Part shown: positions 9,230 through 17,936 of the stretch, in pieces
Layout: every line of letters starts with the position of its first letter
Position numbering within the stretch: position 1 is the first letter of the stretch
From: Myroides sp. 1354
GTDB taxonomy: Bacteria; Bacteroidota; Bacteroidia; Flavobacteriales; Flavobacteriaceae
DNA: 59,478 nt
Assembly: GCF_030324495.1 (NCBI RefSeq)
Contig: NZ_JACAGN010000006.1
Coordinates: forward strand, 1-59,478
Direction of reading: 5' to 3'
Made by a program: the position numbers and the translations under genes
Notes under the pieces: generated by a model
The model's database searches: none
Told to the model about the DNA's origin: nothing
What the model saw: the letters and a program-made list of their open reading frames with translations, nothing else

Positions 9230-11182
9230 ATGATTAGAAAAAATATACACAAAGGCCTTTTGTTTTGTTTCTTGTTGTCAAGCGTAATCAGCTTTGGACA
9301 AACAAGAAAAGAGCGCAAAGCCAATCGCGAATATGATAATTTTGCCTATGTCGATGCCATTAAGTTTTATGAAGGTATGGTGGACAAAGGGGAAATCAAT
9401 ACCTCTATTTTGAGTAAGCTAGGCGATTCTTACTATTTCAATGGTAAATTTGTTGAAGCTTTTAAGTGGTATGATGAGTTGTTTCAGGGTAATTATCCTG
9501 ACAAGAATACAATAGCATTAGATAAAGAGTATTACTACCGTTACGGTCAAACGCTCAAGGCGGTGAATCAGTTGGAAAAAGCAGATGCTGTTTTACGCGA
9601 ATTTGCTGAACTTAAGGCCAATGATTCTAGAGCACAACTGCTTATCACCAATAGCGAACTGCTTGAACAAACTATTGGTACTTCACGTTTTACGTTGCTG
9701 AATCTCTCTACTAATAGTGAATATTCAGATTATGGAGCTACACTTTTAGACAATCGCTTGATTTTTACCTCTGCACGTGAGAATGAAGAAATGAAAAACA
9801 AGGTACACAATTGGACCAATCAACGCTATACTAAGTTGTATACAACGATTATTAGAGAGGACGGCAGTTTTGACAATCCTGTGTTGTTTGCCAAGGAAAT
9901 TGCCTCGAAAGAGCTCAATATGGGATCTGCTATTTTTAGCAAAGATGGCAACACGATGTACTTTACTAGTAACAACGGTAGTGCAGGAGGTAAAAAAGCC
10001 CAATACAACGAGGATGAATCTTCTTTGTTGAAGATTTATAAATCCCGTAAACAAAGCGATGGTAGATGGGGAACCATGGAAGCCTTGCCCTTTAACTTGG
10101 ATGGTTACAACACGGCTCACCCTGCGTTGACACCCGATGAGAAGTGGATGTATTTCGTTTCAGATCGCCAAGGAAGTTTAGGTCAGTCAGATTTGTTTCG
10201 CGTAAGTATGTTTGCTACGGGGCGCTTTGGCCAAGTCGAACATCTTGGAGATAAAGTCAATACCGCAGGGCGAGAAACCTTTCCGTTTATTTCGAGTGAT
10301 TATATGTTGTATTTCTCGAGTGATGGTCACCCAGGATTTGGAGGTTTGGACTTGTACAAAGTAAAAATCAATCACGATGGACAATTGGGAGTTCCCGTTA
10401 ATTTAGGCCCTGACATTAACAGCGGATTTGACGACTTTGGTATTTATATTGACGCAGCCACAAAAAAAGGATTTGTGAGTTCAAATAAAACAGGAAGTTT
10501 AGGCAGTGATGATGTTTATTTGTTTGTAGAAAAACCCTGCTATCAAATTGTGGATGGTGTGGTATCAGATCTCGAATCCCTAGGAGGTATTCAAGGGGTT
10601 GAAATCACAGTATACGATAAGCAGAATAAAATTGTTGAAAAGGTGTATACCGATGAACAAGGTTATTATAGTGTCGAGAAGTTATTCTGTGGTCAGCAAT
10701 ATCGCGTTCAAATCAACAAAGAAGGGTATTTTACCAAAGAATTTGAGGTAAATACCAACCGTGATATTCAACAGCGTATAAATATTCAAATCGAGCTCAT
10801 TAATAAAGGAGATGACTTGTTCAAGAAATTAAAATTGTCACCGATTCACTTTGATTTTGATTCTGCTACAATTCGTCCAGATGCAGCAATTGAATTGATG
10901 AAGGTAGTTAATACCATGTTAGAGCATCCGAAATTGATTCTTGATGTTCGATCACATACGGATAGTCGTGGAGATGATGGATACAATATGAAGTTATCTG
11001 AACGTCGTGCACAAGCTACCATTCAATGGATGATTGTTCAAGGGGTTGAGGCTAGTCGATTAACAGGTAAAGGTTATGGAGAAAGTCAATTAGTCAATCA
11101 CTGTAGAAATGGAGTAGATTGTACAGATGAACAGCACGAAGAAAACCGTCGAAGTGAGTTTATTATTGTGAACTTACTATAA
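9230..11182 (+). CDS. OmpA-family protein with TPR, PD40 and carboxypeptidase-regulatory-like domains (PorE/SprF-locus type)
   Basis: A 650-residue exported protein. After the signal peptide (about 1-24) comes a TPR-like helical part (about 25-150), then PD40/WD40-like beta-propeller repeats (about 165-430; GSAIFSKDGNTMYF, HPALTPDEKWMYFVSD, TFPFISSDYMLYFSSDG), a carboxypeptidase-regulatory-like domain (about 440-530) and an OmpA peptidoglycan-binding domain (about 540-648, with HTDSRGDDGYNMKLSERRA). The last binds peptidoglycan in known OmpA proteins, and this architecture matches the T9SS periplasmic protein PorE and its many Bacteroidota relatives. I infer that it links the PorP/SprF protein encoded just upstream to the cell wall. 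It is followed by a strong terminator, and copy B of the locus has no such gene. Confidence 0.92.
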   Translation: MIRKNIHKGLLFCFLLSSVISFGQTRKERKANREYDNFAYVDAIKFYEGMVDKGEINTSILSKLGDSYYFNGKFVEAFKWYDELFQGNYPDKNTIALDKEYYYRYGQTLKAVNQLEKADAVLREFAELKANDSRAQLLITNSELLEQTIGTSRFTLLNLSTNSEYSDYGATLLDNRLIFTSARENEEMKNKVHNWTNQRYTKLYTTIIREDGSFDNPVLFAKEIASKELNMGSAIFSKDGNTMYFTSNNGSAGGKKAQYNEDESSLLKIYKSRKQSDGRWGTMEALPFNLDGYNTAHPALTPDEKWMYFVSDRQGSLGQSDLFRVSMFATGRFGQVEHLGDKVNTAGRETFPFISSDYMLYFSSDGHPGFGGLDLYKVKINHDGQLGVPVNLGPDINSGFDDFGIYIDAATKKGFVSSNKTGSLGSDDVYLFVEKPCYQIVDGVVSDLESLGGIQGVEITVYDKQNKIVEKVYTDEQGYYSVEKLFCGQQYRVQINKEGYFTKEFEVNTNRDIQQRINIQIELINKGDDLFKKLKLSPIHFDFDSATIRPDAAIELMKVVNTMLEHPKLILDVRSHTDSRGDDGYNMKLSERRAQATIQWMIVQGVEASRLTGKGYGESQLVNHCRNGVDCTDEQHEENRRSEFIIVNLL

Positions 11183-11210
11183 CTATAATATAAGTAATTT
11201 AATTTTTTTG

Positions 11211-11247
11211 AAAAAGGGATTAGCTGACAACAGCTAATCCCTTTTTT
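11211..11247 (+). terminator. Terminator after the OmpA-family gene
   Basis: A 16-bp near-perfect stem (11211-11226 with 11231-11247) around the loop ACAA, with a run of seven T at the 3' side. Confidence 0.92.
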
Positions 11248-11454
11248 TATGCTACACTCAAATAGGTAAGCAGGAAAAAAAGGAATAGAAAAACAGTGTA
11301 TTGCAAAATATTTTTTTATCTAAACTTCTTGTTTTTTAGTGTTTTGATTTTGTTTTTAAATATAAATCAAAGATTGAGATTTTTTTGGTACGGTACTTGA
11401 TAAACTGTAAAAGAGGGGATTTTATTTAAAAAAATCAAATAAATAAAAGGACGT

Positions 11455-12762
11455 ATGAAAAACGAAAAAAAGATTATCGCTTTAATCGCAGTATGTAGTA
11501 GTATAATAATGCACGGACAAAATTCGAGTCAAATAGTAAACGAAGGTTTATTTACTATTTCATCTGGGAATTTAATTTCTTTTGAAGGAGCTTTTGAGAA
11601 TGTTGCTTCAGGAGAGGTGACGAATGATGGAACTACCATTTATTATGAGAACTTTATTAATAATGGAGCTTATGGAAATACGTCAACAAATACAACCTCA
11701 ACAACGATTTTTACCGCATATGAAAACGCAGTACATCCCAAACAAATTGCAGGTAATCAAATGGCTTCTTTTCGACATGTAACTTTTGATAGTTCAGTAA
11801 ATAAGGTGGCGTTTGATTTGAAAAACAATATTGATATTTCTGGAACCGCGAGTTTTCAAAATGGAATCATCCTCGTTGATTCAACCTATAATCCGATAAG
11901 CAAGGTATCAAACGGGATGCTTACTTTCAAAAAAGGAGCTAAAGTAGAAAATGTTAGCAATGCTTCTTATGTTCAAGGAGCCATTGAAAAAATAGGGAAT
12001 GAAGCTTTTACTTATCCTAGTGGAGATGATGGAAAATATCGCTATGCAACAATTTCTGCGCCTAAGGGAAAAGACGATGTTTTCGTTGGACAGTACGTAT
12101 ATAACGACAAAGTTTTTTTTGATAAACATCTAAATACTGAAGGTGTTGTAAAAAAAGTCAATACCAAGGAATATTGGATTATAGAAAAAGGTAATGAACA
12201 ACAAAGTGATGTTTTACTGACCTTAAGTTGGGATGAGTCGACCACATTAAAAGATGTGTTAATCAACCCAGAAGAAGAACTACACATTGTGCGTTGGGAT
12301 TCAAAAAAACAGTTATGGGTAGATGAAGGAGGTGTAGTAGATATGTCTGTAAAAGAAGTAACGACCATGACAACAGTAAAAGGATATGGTTTTTTCACCT
12401 TAGCAACGGTGAAGAAAGAGTGGATGACAGAAGGAGATGTCGTGATCTACAACTTAGTAACAGCGAATGGAGATGGAAAGAATGATTATTTTATCATCGA
12501 AAACATTCAAAATTATCCCAATAATAAAGTAGAGATTTTCAACCGTTGGGGAGCAAAAGTATATGAAACTACAGGATATGATCCTCATGGAGATGGCAGT
12601 AGTAATGTCTTTACTGGATATTCAGAAGGCAAGGTGACTATTGACAAAGGGTCTAAACTACCAAGCGGAACTTATTACTATGTAGTGACCTATGAGTATA
12701 AAGACGCCAATGGAAGTCGCATGATTAAAAAAGCGGCGAATTTACACCTTGAAACAAAATAA
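11455..12762 (+). CDS. Surface protein with gliding-motility-associated C-terminal (type B T9SS sorting) domain, copy B
   Basis: A 435-residue protein, paralogue of the product of 6963-8273 over its full length. It has a signal peptide (about 1-21, ending MHGQ), a beta-rich body with conserved blocks (NPEEELHIVRWD, VDEGGVVDMS) and the same C-terminal sorting domain (VIYNLVTANGDGKNDYF, VEIFNRWGAKVYE, LPSGTYYYVVTYEY). It uses more A/T at third positions than copy A. The 270-base AT-rich region upstream presumably holds its promoter. Its SprF-like partner starts 11 bases after the stop. I infer a T9SS-exported surface component whose sequence drifted from copy A after duplication. Confidence 0.88.
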   Translation: MKNEKKIIALIAVCSSIIMHGQNSSQIVNEGLFTISSGNLISFEGAFENVASGEVTNDGTTIYYENFINNGAYGNTSTNTTSTTIFTAYENAVHPKQIAGNQMASFRHVTFDSSVNKVAFDLKNNIDISGTASFQNGIILVDSTYNPISKVSNGMLTFKKGAKVENVSNASYVQGAIEKIGNEAFTYPSGDDGKYRYATISAPKGKDDVFVGQYVYNDKVFFDKHLNTEGVVKKVNTKEYWIIEKGNEQQSDVLLTLSWDESTTLKDVLINPEEELHIVRWDSKKQLWVDEGGVVDMSVKEVTTMTTVKGYGFFTLATVKKEWMTEGDVVIYNLVTANGDGKNDYFIIENIQNYPNNKVEIFNRWGAKVYETTGYDPHGDGSSNVFTGYSEGKVTIDKGSKLPSGTYYYVVTYEYKDANGSRMIKKAANLHLETK

Positions 12763-12773
12763 AAGCACAAGTT

Positions 12774-13706
12774 ATGCAAAGAAATAAAACGATAAAAAAA
12801 ACACTGTTATTCTGTTTAAGTTTATTGAGTTTTCAGCAAATAAATGCTCAACAAGATCCACAATATACCCAATACATGTATAATCCTGCAACGATTAATC
12901 CGGCTTATTCAGGAAGTGTAGATCGAATTCAAATTTTTGGACAATATAGAACGCAGTGGGTAGGATTAGAAGGGGCACCTAAAACTGCACATTTATCGGT
13001 AACAACCCCTTTAACAGATACAGGTTTAGGATTGGGGGTTCACTTTAAGAACGATCGTTTGGGAGTCACAGACCAAAATGATTTATCCATCGATTTAGCT
13101 TATGCAGTTAATCTAAATTACGATTATAAATTGGCTTTCGGATTGAAGGCAACGGGATCTCTTTTAGATGTAAATTACAATAAATTACATATCTATGATG
13201 GTACTGATCCAGTTGCTGAAAATAATATTGTCAATAAATTTTCAGGAAATGTAGGGGCTGGAGTGTATTTATATTCGCATAAAGCTTATGTAGGGTTATC
13301 CGTTCCAATGGTTTTCTCTAGTAATAAATACAATGATAATGAGTATAAAGTAATGAAAGATAAAGCTCATTTTTATTTGATGGGAGGTTATGTATTTGAC
13401 TTGAATCACGAGATCCAGTTCAAACCTGCAACGTTGGTCAAAGTTGTTCCTGGAGCACCTTTACAAGTTGATTTTACAGCAAACGTCTTATTTTATGAAA
13501 AGTTTACTTTAGGCGCTGCTTATCGTTGGGATGCTTCTGTTAGTGGATTAGCAGGTTTTCAAATTACAGACGCCTTGTTTATAGGGTATACGTATGATGC
13601 TGATACAAGCAAGTTAGCCAAATACCATTCAGGCTCTCATGAAATTTTCATGAAGTTTGAATTGCAAAATAAAAAGAGAAGAAAAGTTGCGCCGCGATTT
13701 TTCTAA
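12774..13706 (+). CDS. PorP/SprF family type IX secretion outer-membrane protein, copy B
   Basis: A 310-residue protein, closely similar to the product of 8276-9217: signal peptide ending NAQ, the hallmark QQDPQYTQYMYNPATINPAY, the beta-barrel strand series and the identical end RRKVAPRFF. By family knowledge it is an outer-membrane protein that assists export or anchoring of the type-B sorting-domain protein encoded immediately upstream. Unlike copy A it is not followed by an OmpA-family gene; a hairpin and a terminator come next. Confidence 0.92.
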   Translation: MQRNKTIKKTLLFCLSLLSFQQINAQQDPQYTQYMYNPATINPAYSGSVDRIQIFGQYRTQWVGLEGAPKTAHLSVTTPLTDTGLGLGVHFKNDRLGVTDQNDLSIDLAYAVNLNYDYKLAFGLKATGSLLDVNYNKLHIYDGTDPVAENNIVNKFSGNVGAGVYLYSHKAYVGLSVPMVFSSNKYNDNEYKVMKDKAHFYLMGGYVFDLNHEIQFKPATLVKVVPGAPLQVDFTANVLFYEKFTLGAAYRWDASVSGLAGFQITDALFIGYTYDADTSKLAKYHSGSHEIFMKFELQNKKRRKVAPRFF

Positions 13707-13743
13707 AAATATAAAAGAGTCATAATTTTTTTTTATTGTTCTT

Positions 13744-13763
13744 ACTGCTTGGAAGCAAGCAGT
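13744..13763. other. Perfect short hairpin without T run
   Basis: A 7-bp stem ACTGCTT/AAGCAGT (13744-13750 with 13757-13763) and a 6-base loop lie between the copy-B SprF stop and the true terminator. It may be a 3' stabilising hairpin. Confidence 0.5.
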
Positions 13764-13770
13764 ATATCGG

Positions 13771-13803
13771 AAAAGGAGTATCTCAATTGAGTTACTCCTT
13801 TTT
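13771..13803. terminator. Bidirectional terminator between convergent SprF copy B and methyltransferase genes
   Basis: AAAAGGAGTATCTCAA (13771-13786) pairs with TTGAGTTACTCCTTTT with a single mismatch. A-rich and T-rich flanks allow use from both strands. Confidence 0.85.
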
Positions 13804-13825
13804 ATATTTATATCGATAGGCTACT

Positions 13826-14455
13826 TTATGAAAGTACATTGGATTTTAATACGATGAAGCGCTCTGAGATTTTGAGTATCTCAAAATCATACTGTTGAGC
13901 TATGTATTCAAAGGTTTGAGCTGTATAAATAAAAACATGAGTCTCGTCTTTGCGATAATACCAGGATTCAAAAGGCCGTTGATTTTCATAGAGATGAGTC
14001 ATAATCAACAGTAATCCTCCTGACTTTAATAGGCTTTTCAGGTGGATGATTTCTTGATGAGGATGGTGAAAATGTTCGAAAACCTCACAGCTGAAAATAT
14101 AGTCATACTGGTGATTGACATAGGATTTATCTGGATAAAAATAAGGATCATACAAGTGAACCGAATACCCTCGATCAATCAACTGTTTCGTGATAACAGG
14201 TCCCTTTCCACAACCAAAATCCAATCCTAAGGTATCAGATGAAAAGCAGGCCAAAACCTCATTGGTAATTGGAGAAGTGAATTTTTGATATCCCAAATCG
14301 TTGACGTCATTATTGTGAAACTCATAGTGGCGCTTCTCCTGTTCGGATGAAAAATAATAGTCTACATCTTTGACATAAGCGAAACAAGTAGCACAGTGGA
14401 AGTATTGTGGATCTATTTTAGATGTGAGCGGGTTTTGACAAAGAATACATTCCAT
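13826..14455 (-). CDS. Class I SAM-dependent methyltransferase with N-terminal zinc-ribbon-like motif
   Basis: A 209-residue protein. It starts with two Cys pairs, CILC (about residues 3-6) and CATC (about 21-24), likely a zinc ribbon. The SAM-binding glycine motif follows at about 75-85 (LGLDFGCGKGP), then a YDYIFSCEVFEHFHHP segment and SGGLLLIMTHL, both typical of methyltransferase type 11/23 folds. A nearby conserved WYYRKDETHVFIY stretch resembles other Bacteroidota members that methylate small molecules or sugars. Substrate unknown. It stands alone, and a TAnnTTTG box lies 28 bases before the ATG. Confidence 0.85.
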   Translation of the reverse strand: MECILCQNPLTSKIDPQYFHCATCFAYVKDVDYYFSSEQEKRHYEFHNNDVNDLGYQKFTSPITNEVLACFSSDTLGLDFGCGKGPVITKQLIDRGYSVHLYDPYFYPDKSYVNHQYDYIFSCEVFEHFHHPHQEIIHLKSLLKSGGLLLIMTHLYENQRPFESWYYRKDETHVFIYTAQTFEYIAQQYDFEILKISERFIVLKSNVLS

Positions 14456-14483
14456 AAAAAAACAAGTTTTTACAAGTGATAGA

Positions 14484-14491
14484 CAAAGATA
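14484..14491 (-). promoter_or_regulatory. Candidate -7 box for the zinc-ribbon methyltransferase gene
   Basis: Read on the minus strand this is TATCTTTG, an exact match to the Bacteroidota TAnnTTTG element, 28 bases before the start codon. No clear -33 element was found. Confidence 0.45.
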
Positions 14492-14541
14492 GTTGGATTT
14501 GCTTGTGTAAAGAAGAAATACAAACGCCTTTCATTTCGCAT

Positions 14542-15024
14542 TTATAAATGCAATTCATATAAATGAAGTGTTTCTTCTTTAGGACGTATGATTTTTAAAA
14601 AATGAAACCCCAAACGAGTTAGTAATTTAATTGAGCTTTTATTTTCGGCTAAGGTAGTCGCATAAAGTTTAGGATACAATTGATTTTTCTTCAGTTCTAC
14701 TGTAATGCGATGTGCTGCTTCATAAGCATATCCCATATTCATATATGGAGGTAAAAAAGCAAATCCTAAATCATGTGCATCCAAGTAATCTCTTTTGATA
14801 AGTGAAACAATACCAATGGGCGTTTGATTCGTTTGTAATCGAACAATCCAATAGGTGAAAAGAGGATTGTCTAAAATATTTTGAATGTAAATCTGTGTAT
14901 CTAAGGCGCTGTCAATATTGCGGTTACCAATGAATTTTAACCAGCCAGGGGTATTGACAATAGCCAGGATAAAAGCATTGTCGTGGTGATCAAGTGTAGT
15001 AAGTAGTAGTCGCTCTGTTTGCAT
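14542..15024 (-). CDS. GNAT family N-acetyltransferase (RimJ/RimL-like)
   Basis: A 160-residue protein starting MQTERLLL, the usual opening of the Acetyltransf_3 (RimJ/L-like) branch. The ATG at 15024 is preferred over the TTG at 15033. Middle strands (LGFAFLPPYMNMGYAYEAA) and the late NKSSIKLLTRLGF motif correspond to the acetyl-CoA-binding core and the C-terminal family signature. The canonical Q/RxxGxG/A loop is replaced by YMNMGYA, still compatible with binding. Such enzymes acetylate amino groups of proteins or small molecules; the substrate here cannot be told. It is a single-gene unit. Confidence 0.88.
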   Translation of the reverse strand: MQTERLLLTTLDHHDNAFILAIVNTPGWLKFIGNRNIDSALDTQIYIQNILDNPLFTYWIVRLQTNQTPIGIVSLIKRDYLDAHDLGFAFLPPYMNMGYAYEAAHRITVELKKNQLYPKLYATTLAENKSSIKLLTRLGFHFLKIIRPKEETLHLYELHL

Positions 15025-15309
15025 AATATTCAACGTATTGGAAAGAAAACCTGGAAGTGCGAAGGATGATGCTAAATCAAGTATTCTATCCTCAGGTACA
15101 ACGGATTAAATATACGTTTTTTTGTGAAAATAATTCGGGTTCTATTGTTTTTTAAGCGCAAGGTAGAATAAAATAAAAATAGATAAAAGATCGGATGAAT
15201 GACGAAATATTCTCCTTATTATTCTGAAATTTAATAAACAAGAAAAGATAAGGTGTGGTTAAAATCTAAAATATGTTGTAATTTGCAAGGAGCAAAACAA
15301 CGAAAAACA

Positions 15310-15741
15310 ATGAGAAAGAAAATTAATGTATTAGCCGCTTTATTTTGTCTTGTTTCCTTTAATTTAAAAGCACAAACGTTAGAAATTTACAGCAATAATA
15401 AAGCACAAGAATATTTGGGATGTTTGAATTGTCCTTCAGAAAATAAAAACTCGGTGTGGAATTCGAGTGGAATCTATGGCAATGAATACAATAAAAAGTC
15501 CATTTGGAACAAATATGGGATTTATGGAGATGATAAGAGTAATTTCTCCCCTTGGAATCCACATGCAGAAAACCCACCGATGATTAAAAAAAATGGAGAA
15601 TTTCACGGTTATTTTACGTTGAATGAAATCATGGGACAGCGTGTAGAAGTGAAGCTCACCCGTATGTTGTATGATTATTATATCGATCTCAAAGAAGATC
15701 CAACCAAATGGGGAGAAATCGAAGAACAATTAAAGAAATAA
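15310..15741 (+). CDS. Small exported protein with WN/GIYG repeat motifs
   Basis: A 143-residue protein with a signal peptide (about 1-21, ending LKAQ). The ATG at 15310 is chosen because it makes the signal peptide N-terminal; an upstream GTG (15253) would add a non-signal extension. The mature part has a CLNC pair and repeats of the pattern S(V/I)WN..GIYG (NSVWNSSGIYG, KSIWNKYGIYG, SPWNPH), then NGEFHGYFTLNE. This motif set recurs in small uncharacterised proteins of several phyla. I infer a secreted or periplasmic protein; function unknown. It is a single-gene unit closed by a terminator. Confidence 0.75.
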   Translation: MRKKINVLAALFCLVSFNLKAQTLEIYSNNKAQEYLGCLNCPSENKNSVWNSSGIYGNEYNKKSIWNKYGIYGDDKSNFSPWNPHAENPPMIKKNGEFHGYFTLNEIMGQRVEVKLTRMLYDYYIDLKEDPTKWGEIEEQLKK

Positions 15742-15748
15742 AATAAAG

Positions 15749-15783
15749 AAAAAGTGATTCAATGGGATTGAATCGCTTTTTTT
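15749..15783 (+). terminator. Terminator after the WN/GIYG protein gene
   Basis: A 14-bp stem with one G-T pair (15749-15762 with 15768-15781), loop TGGGA, then a T run. Confidence 0.88.
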
Positions 15784-16018
15784 GTCCTATGTATTTTGTG
15801 ATTTTCACACAAGATTGAGGGGATTGATGAATAAAGAGGATAAAACAAATCAATTGAATTAGTAGATTGATTTGTTTGAATGAGATTTACACAAAATAGA
15901 AAATACAAGCATTCGCTTTTTTTGTTTAAAAGAGTTTAAAATTGGGTAGAGGGATGTATTTTTCGAATTATATACATAAAAAGCAGTAAATTGCAGGTAA
16001 ATTAAAACAGCTACTATT

Positions 16019-17260
16019 ATGTCAGGAAAAATAACTTCAGAACAAGCGATTGCTTTAGAAAACCAATACGGAGCACATAACTATCATCCACTACCAGTTG
16101 TATTATCAAAAGGTGAAGGGGTGTACGTTTGGGATGTTGAAGGGAAAAAATACTACGATTTTTTATCTGCCTATTCTGCAGTAAACCAAGGGCATTGTCA
16201 TCCGCGAATTGTTGAGGCTATGATGAAACAAGCCAATACTTTAATGTTGACCTCACGTGCTTTTTACAACGATCAATTAGGTGCTTACGAAAAGAAAATC
16301 ACAGAATTGATGGGATATGAAAAAGTATTGCCTATGAATTCTGGGGCGGAAGCAGTGGAAACTGCGTTGAAAGTTTGCCGTAAATGGGCCTATGAGAAAA
16401 AGGGAATTGCTGAAAATCAAGCGAAAATAATCGTTTGTGAGAACAACTTTCACGGTAGAACAACCACTATCATTTCTTTCTCTAATGATGAAGAGGCTAG
16501 AAAAAACTACGGACCTTATACAGATGGTTTTATCCGTGTAGCATACGATAATATTGATGCACTTCGCGCTGCTTTAGAGCAAGATAGCGCTTCTATTGCT
16601 GGTTTTTTAGTAGAACCAATTCAAGGAGAAGCTGGAGTATATGTGCCTCAAACAGGATATTTAGCAGAAGCTAAATTACTATGTGAACAACACAATGTAT
16701 TGTTTATTGCCGATGAAGTACAAACCGGAATTGCGAGAACAGGGAAAATGTTGGCCATCCAACACGAAAATGTAAAAGCAGATATCCTAGTTTTAGGAAA
16801 AGCTTTATCGGGAGGGGCTTATCCAATTTCTGCAGTACTAGCAGACAATGAAATCATGGACGTAATCAAACCAGGACAACACGGATCTACTTTTGGAGGA
16901 AATCCGATGGCCGCAGCTATTGCCATTGCAGCTTTAGATGTTGTATTAGATGAGAAATTAGCAGATAATGCAGAACGCTTAGGTCAATTGTTCAGAAGTG
17001 AGTTAACAAAATATATTGAAACAAGTAATATCTGCTCATTAGTACGCGGAAAAGGATTGTTGAATGCTATCCTAATCAATGATACAGAAGATAGTGATAC
17101 GGCTTGGAATATTTGTTTGAAATTAAGAGATAATGGACTATTAGCAAAACCAACACACGGCAATATTATTCGTTTTGCACCACCTTTAGTAATGAACGAA
17201 GAACAATTGTTGGATTGTGTTTCTATTATCGTAAAAACATTAAAGGAATTTGAGAGATAA
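16019..17260 (+). CDS. rocD: Ornithine--oxo-acid aminotransferase
   Basis: A 413-residue PLP enzyme of class III aminotransferases, normal length for the family. It converts L-ornithine and 2-oxoglutarate to glutamate semialdehyde and glutamate in arginine/proline metabolism. Visible hallmarks are AYSAVNQGHCHP (about 51-62), PMNSGAEAVETALK (about 105-118), NNFHGRTTTIISFS, EPIQGEAG, the cofactor Asp in ADEVQTG (D232) and the Schiff-base Lys in LGKALSGG (K261), then GQHGSTFGGNP. The end of the protein carries KPTHGNIIRFAPPL. It is alone between 200 bases of AT-rich DNA upstream and nicotinamidase 60 bases downstream. Confidence 0.95.
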   Translation: MSGKITSEQAIALENQYGAHNYHPLPVVLSKGEGVYVWDVEGKKYYDFLSAYSAVNQGHCHPRIVEAMMKQANTLMLTSRAFYNDQLGAYEKKITELMGYEKVLPMNSGAEAVETALKVCRKWAYEKKGIAENQAKIIVCENNFHGRTTTIISFSNDEEARKNYGPYTDGFIRVAYDNIDALRAALEQDSASIAGFLVEPIQGEAGVYVPQTGYLAEAKLLCEQHNVLFIADEVQTGIARTGKMLAIQHENVKADILVLGKALSGGAYPISAVLADNEIMDVIKPGQHGSTFGGNPMAAAIAIAALDVVLDEKLADNAERLGQLFRSELTKYIETSNICSLVRGKGLLNAILINDTEDSDTAWNICLKLRDNGLLAKPTHGNIIRFAPPLVMNEEQLLDCVSIIVKTLKEFER

Positions 17261-17321
17261 TAGAAAATAATATATTTTTTGTTTCTTTTTTTGTTATAAT
17301 TTAAAATAAAAGTAGTAACTT

Positions 17322-17936
17322 ATGAGAGCTTTATTGGTAGTTGATTTACAGCTTGATTTTTTACCTAACGGAGCCTTAGCAGTGTATGAAGGAGATTTAA
17401 TTATTCCCCGTATTAATGCAATACAAGAGCGTTTCGAGCTGATTGTAGCGACGCAAGATTGGCATCCTTTGGATCACCAAAGTTTTGCTTCTCAGCATTC
17501 CAATCAACAAGTGTACGACCTTATAGAATTACAGGGAATACCACAGGTCTTATGGCCAGATCACTGTGTACAAGGTACGGTTGGAGCTTCCTTTAGTGAA
17601 GCTTGGAACAGTAATTCCGTTGCAGCTGTATTTCGAAAAGGAATGAACAAGCAAGTCGACTCCTATAGCGGTTTTTACGATAATAATAAAATCGATTCAA
17701 CAGGACTTTACGGTTTTTTGAATGATAAAGGAGTAACCGAAGTCTATGTTTGTGGATTAGCAGCTGAATTTTGTGTGTTTTATACCGCAATGGATGCAAA
17801 AAAAGCAGGATTTAAAACTTATTTCTTAGATTTTGCAACCAAGCCAATTTCAGCAGAAGGACTGCAACAGGCCAAAGCCATGTTGATAGAGAACGAAATT
17901 ACTATCGTAAATACGAGTGAAGAATTGATGGTGTAA
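17322..17936 (+). CDS. pncA: Nicotinamidase
   Basis: A 204-residue isochorismatase-fold hydrolase that converts nicotinamide to nicotinate for NAD recycling. The catalytic triad is visible as D8 (VVDLQLDF), K106 (FRKG) and C151 (GLAAEFCV). The metal site is DWH (D46, H48) and H81 in LWPDHCVQGT. Length fits PncA of other bacteria. The stop codon is followed directly by the ATG of the next gene, with no gap, so translational coupling is likely. Confidence 0.94.
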   Translation: MRALLVVDLQLDFLPNGALAVYEGDLIIPRINAIQERFELIVATQDWHPLDHQSFASQHSNQQVYDLIELQGIPQVLWPDHCVQGTVGASFSEAWNSNSVAAVFRKGMNKQVDSYSGFYDNNKIDSTGLYGFLNDKGVTEVYVCGLAAEFCVFYTAMDAKKAGFKTYFLDFATKPISAEGLQQAKAMLIENEITIVNTSEELMV

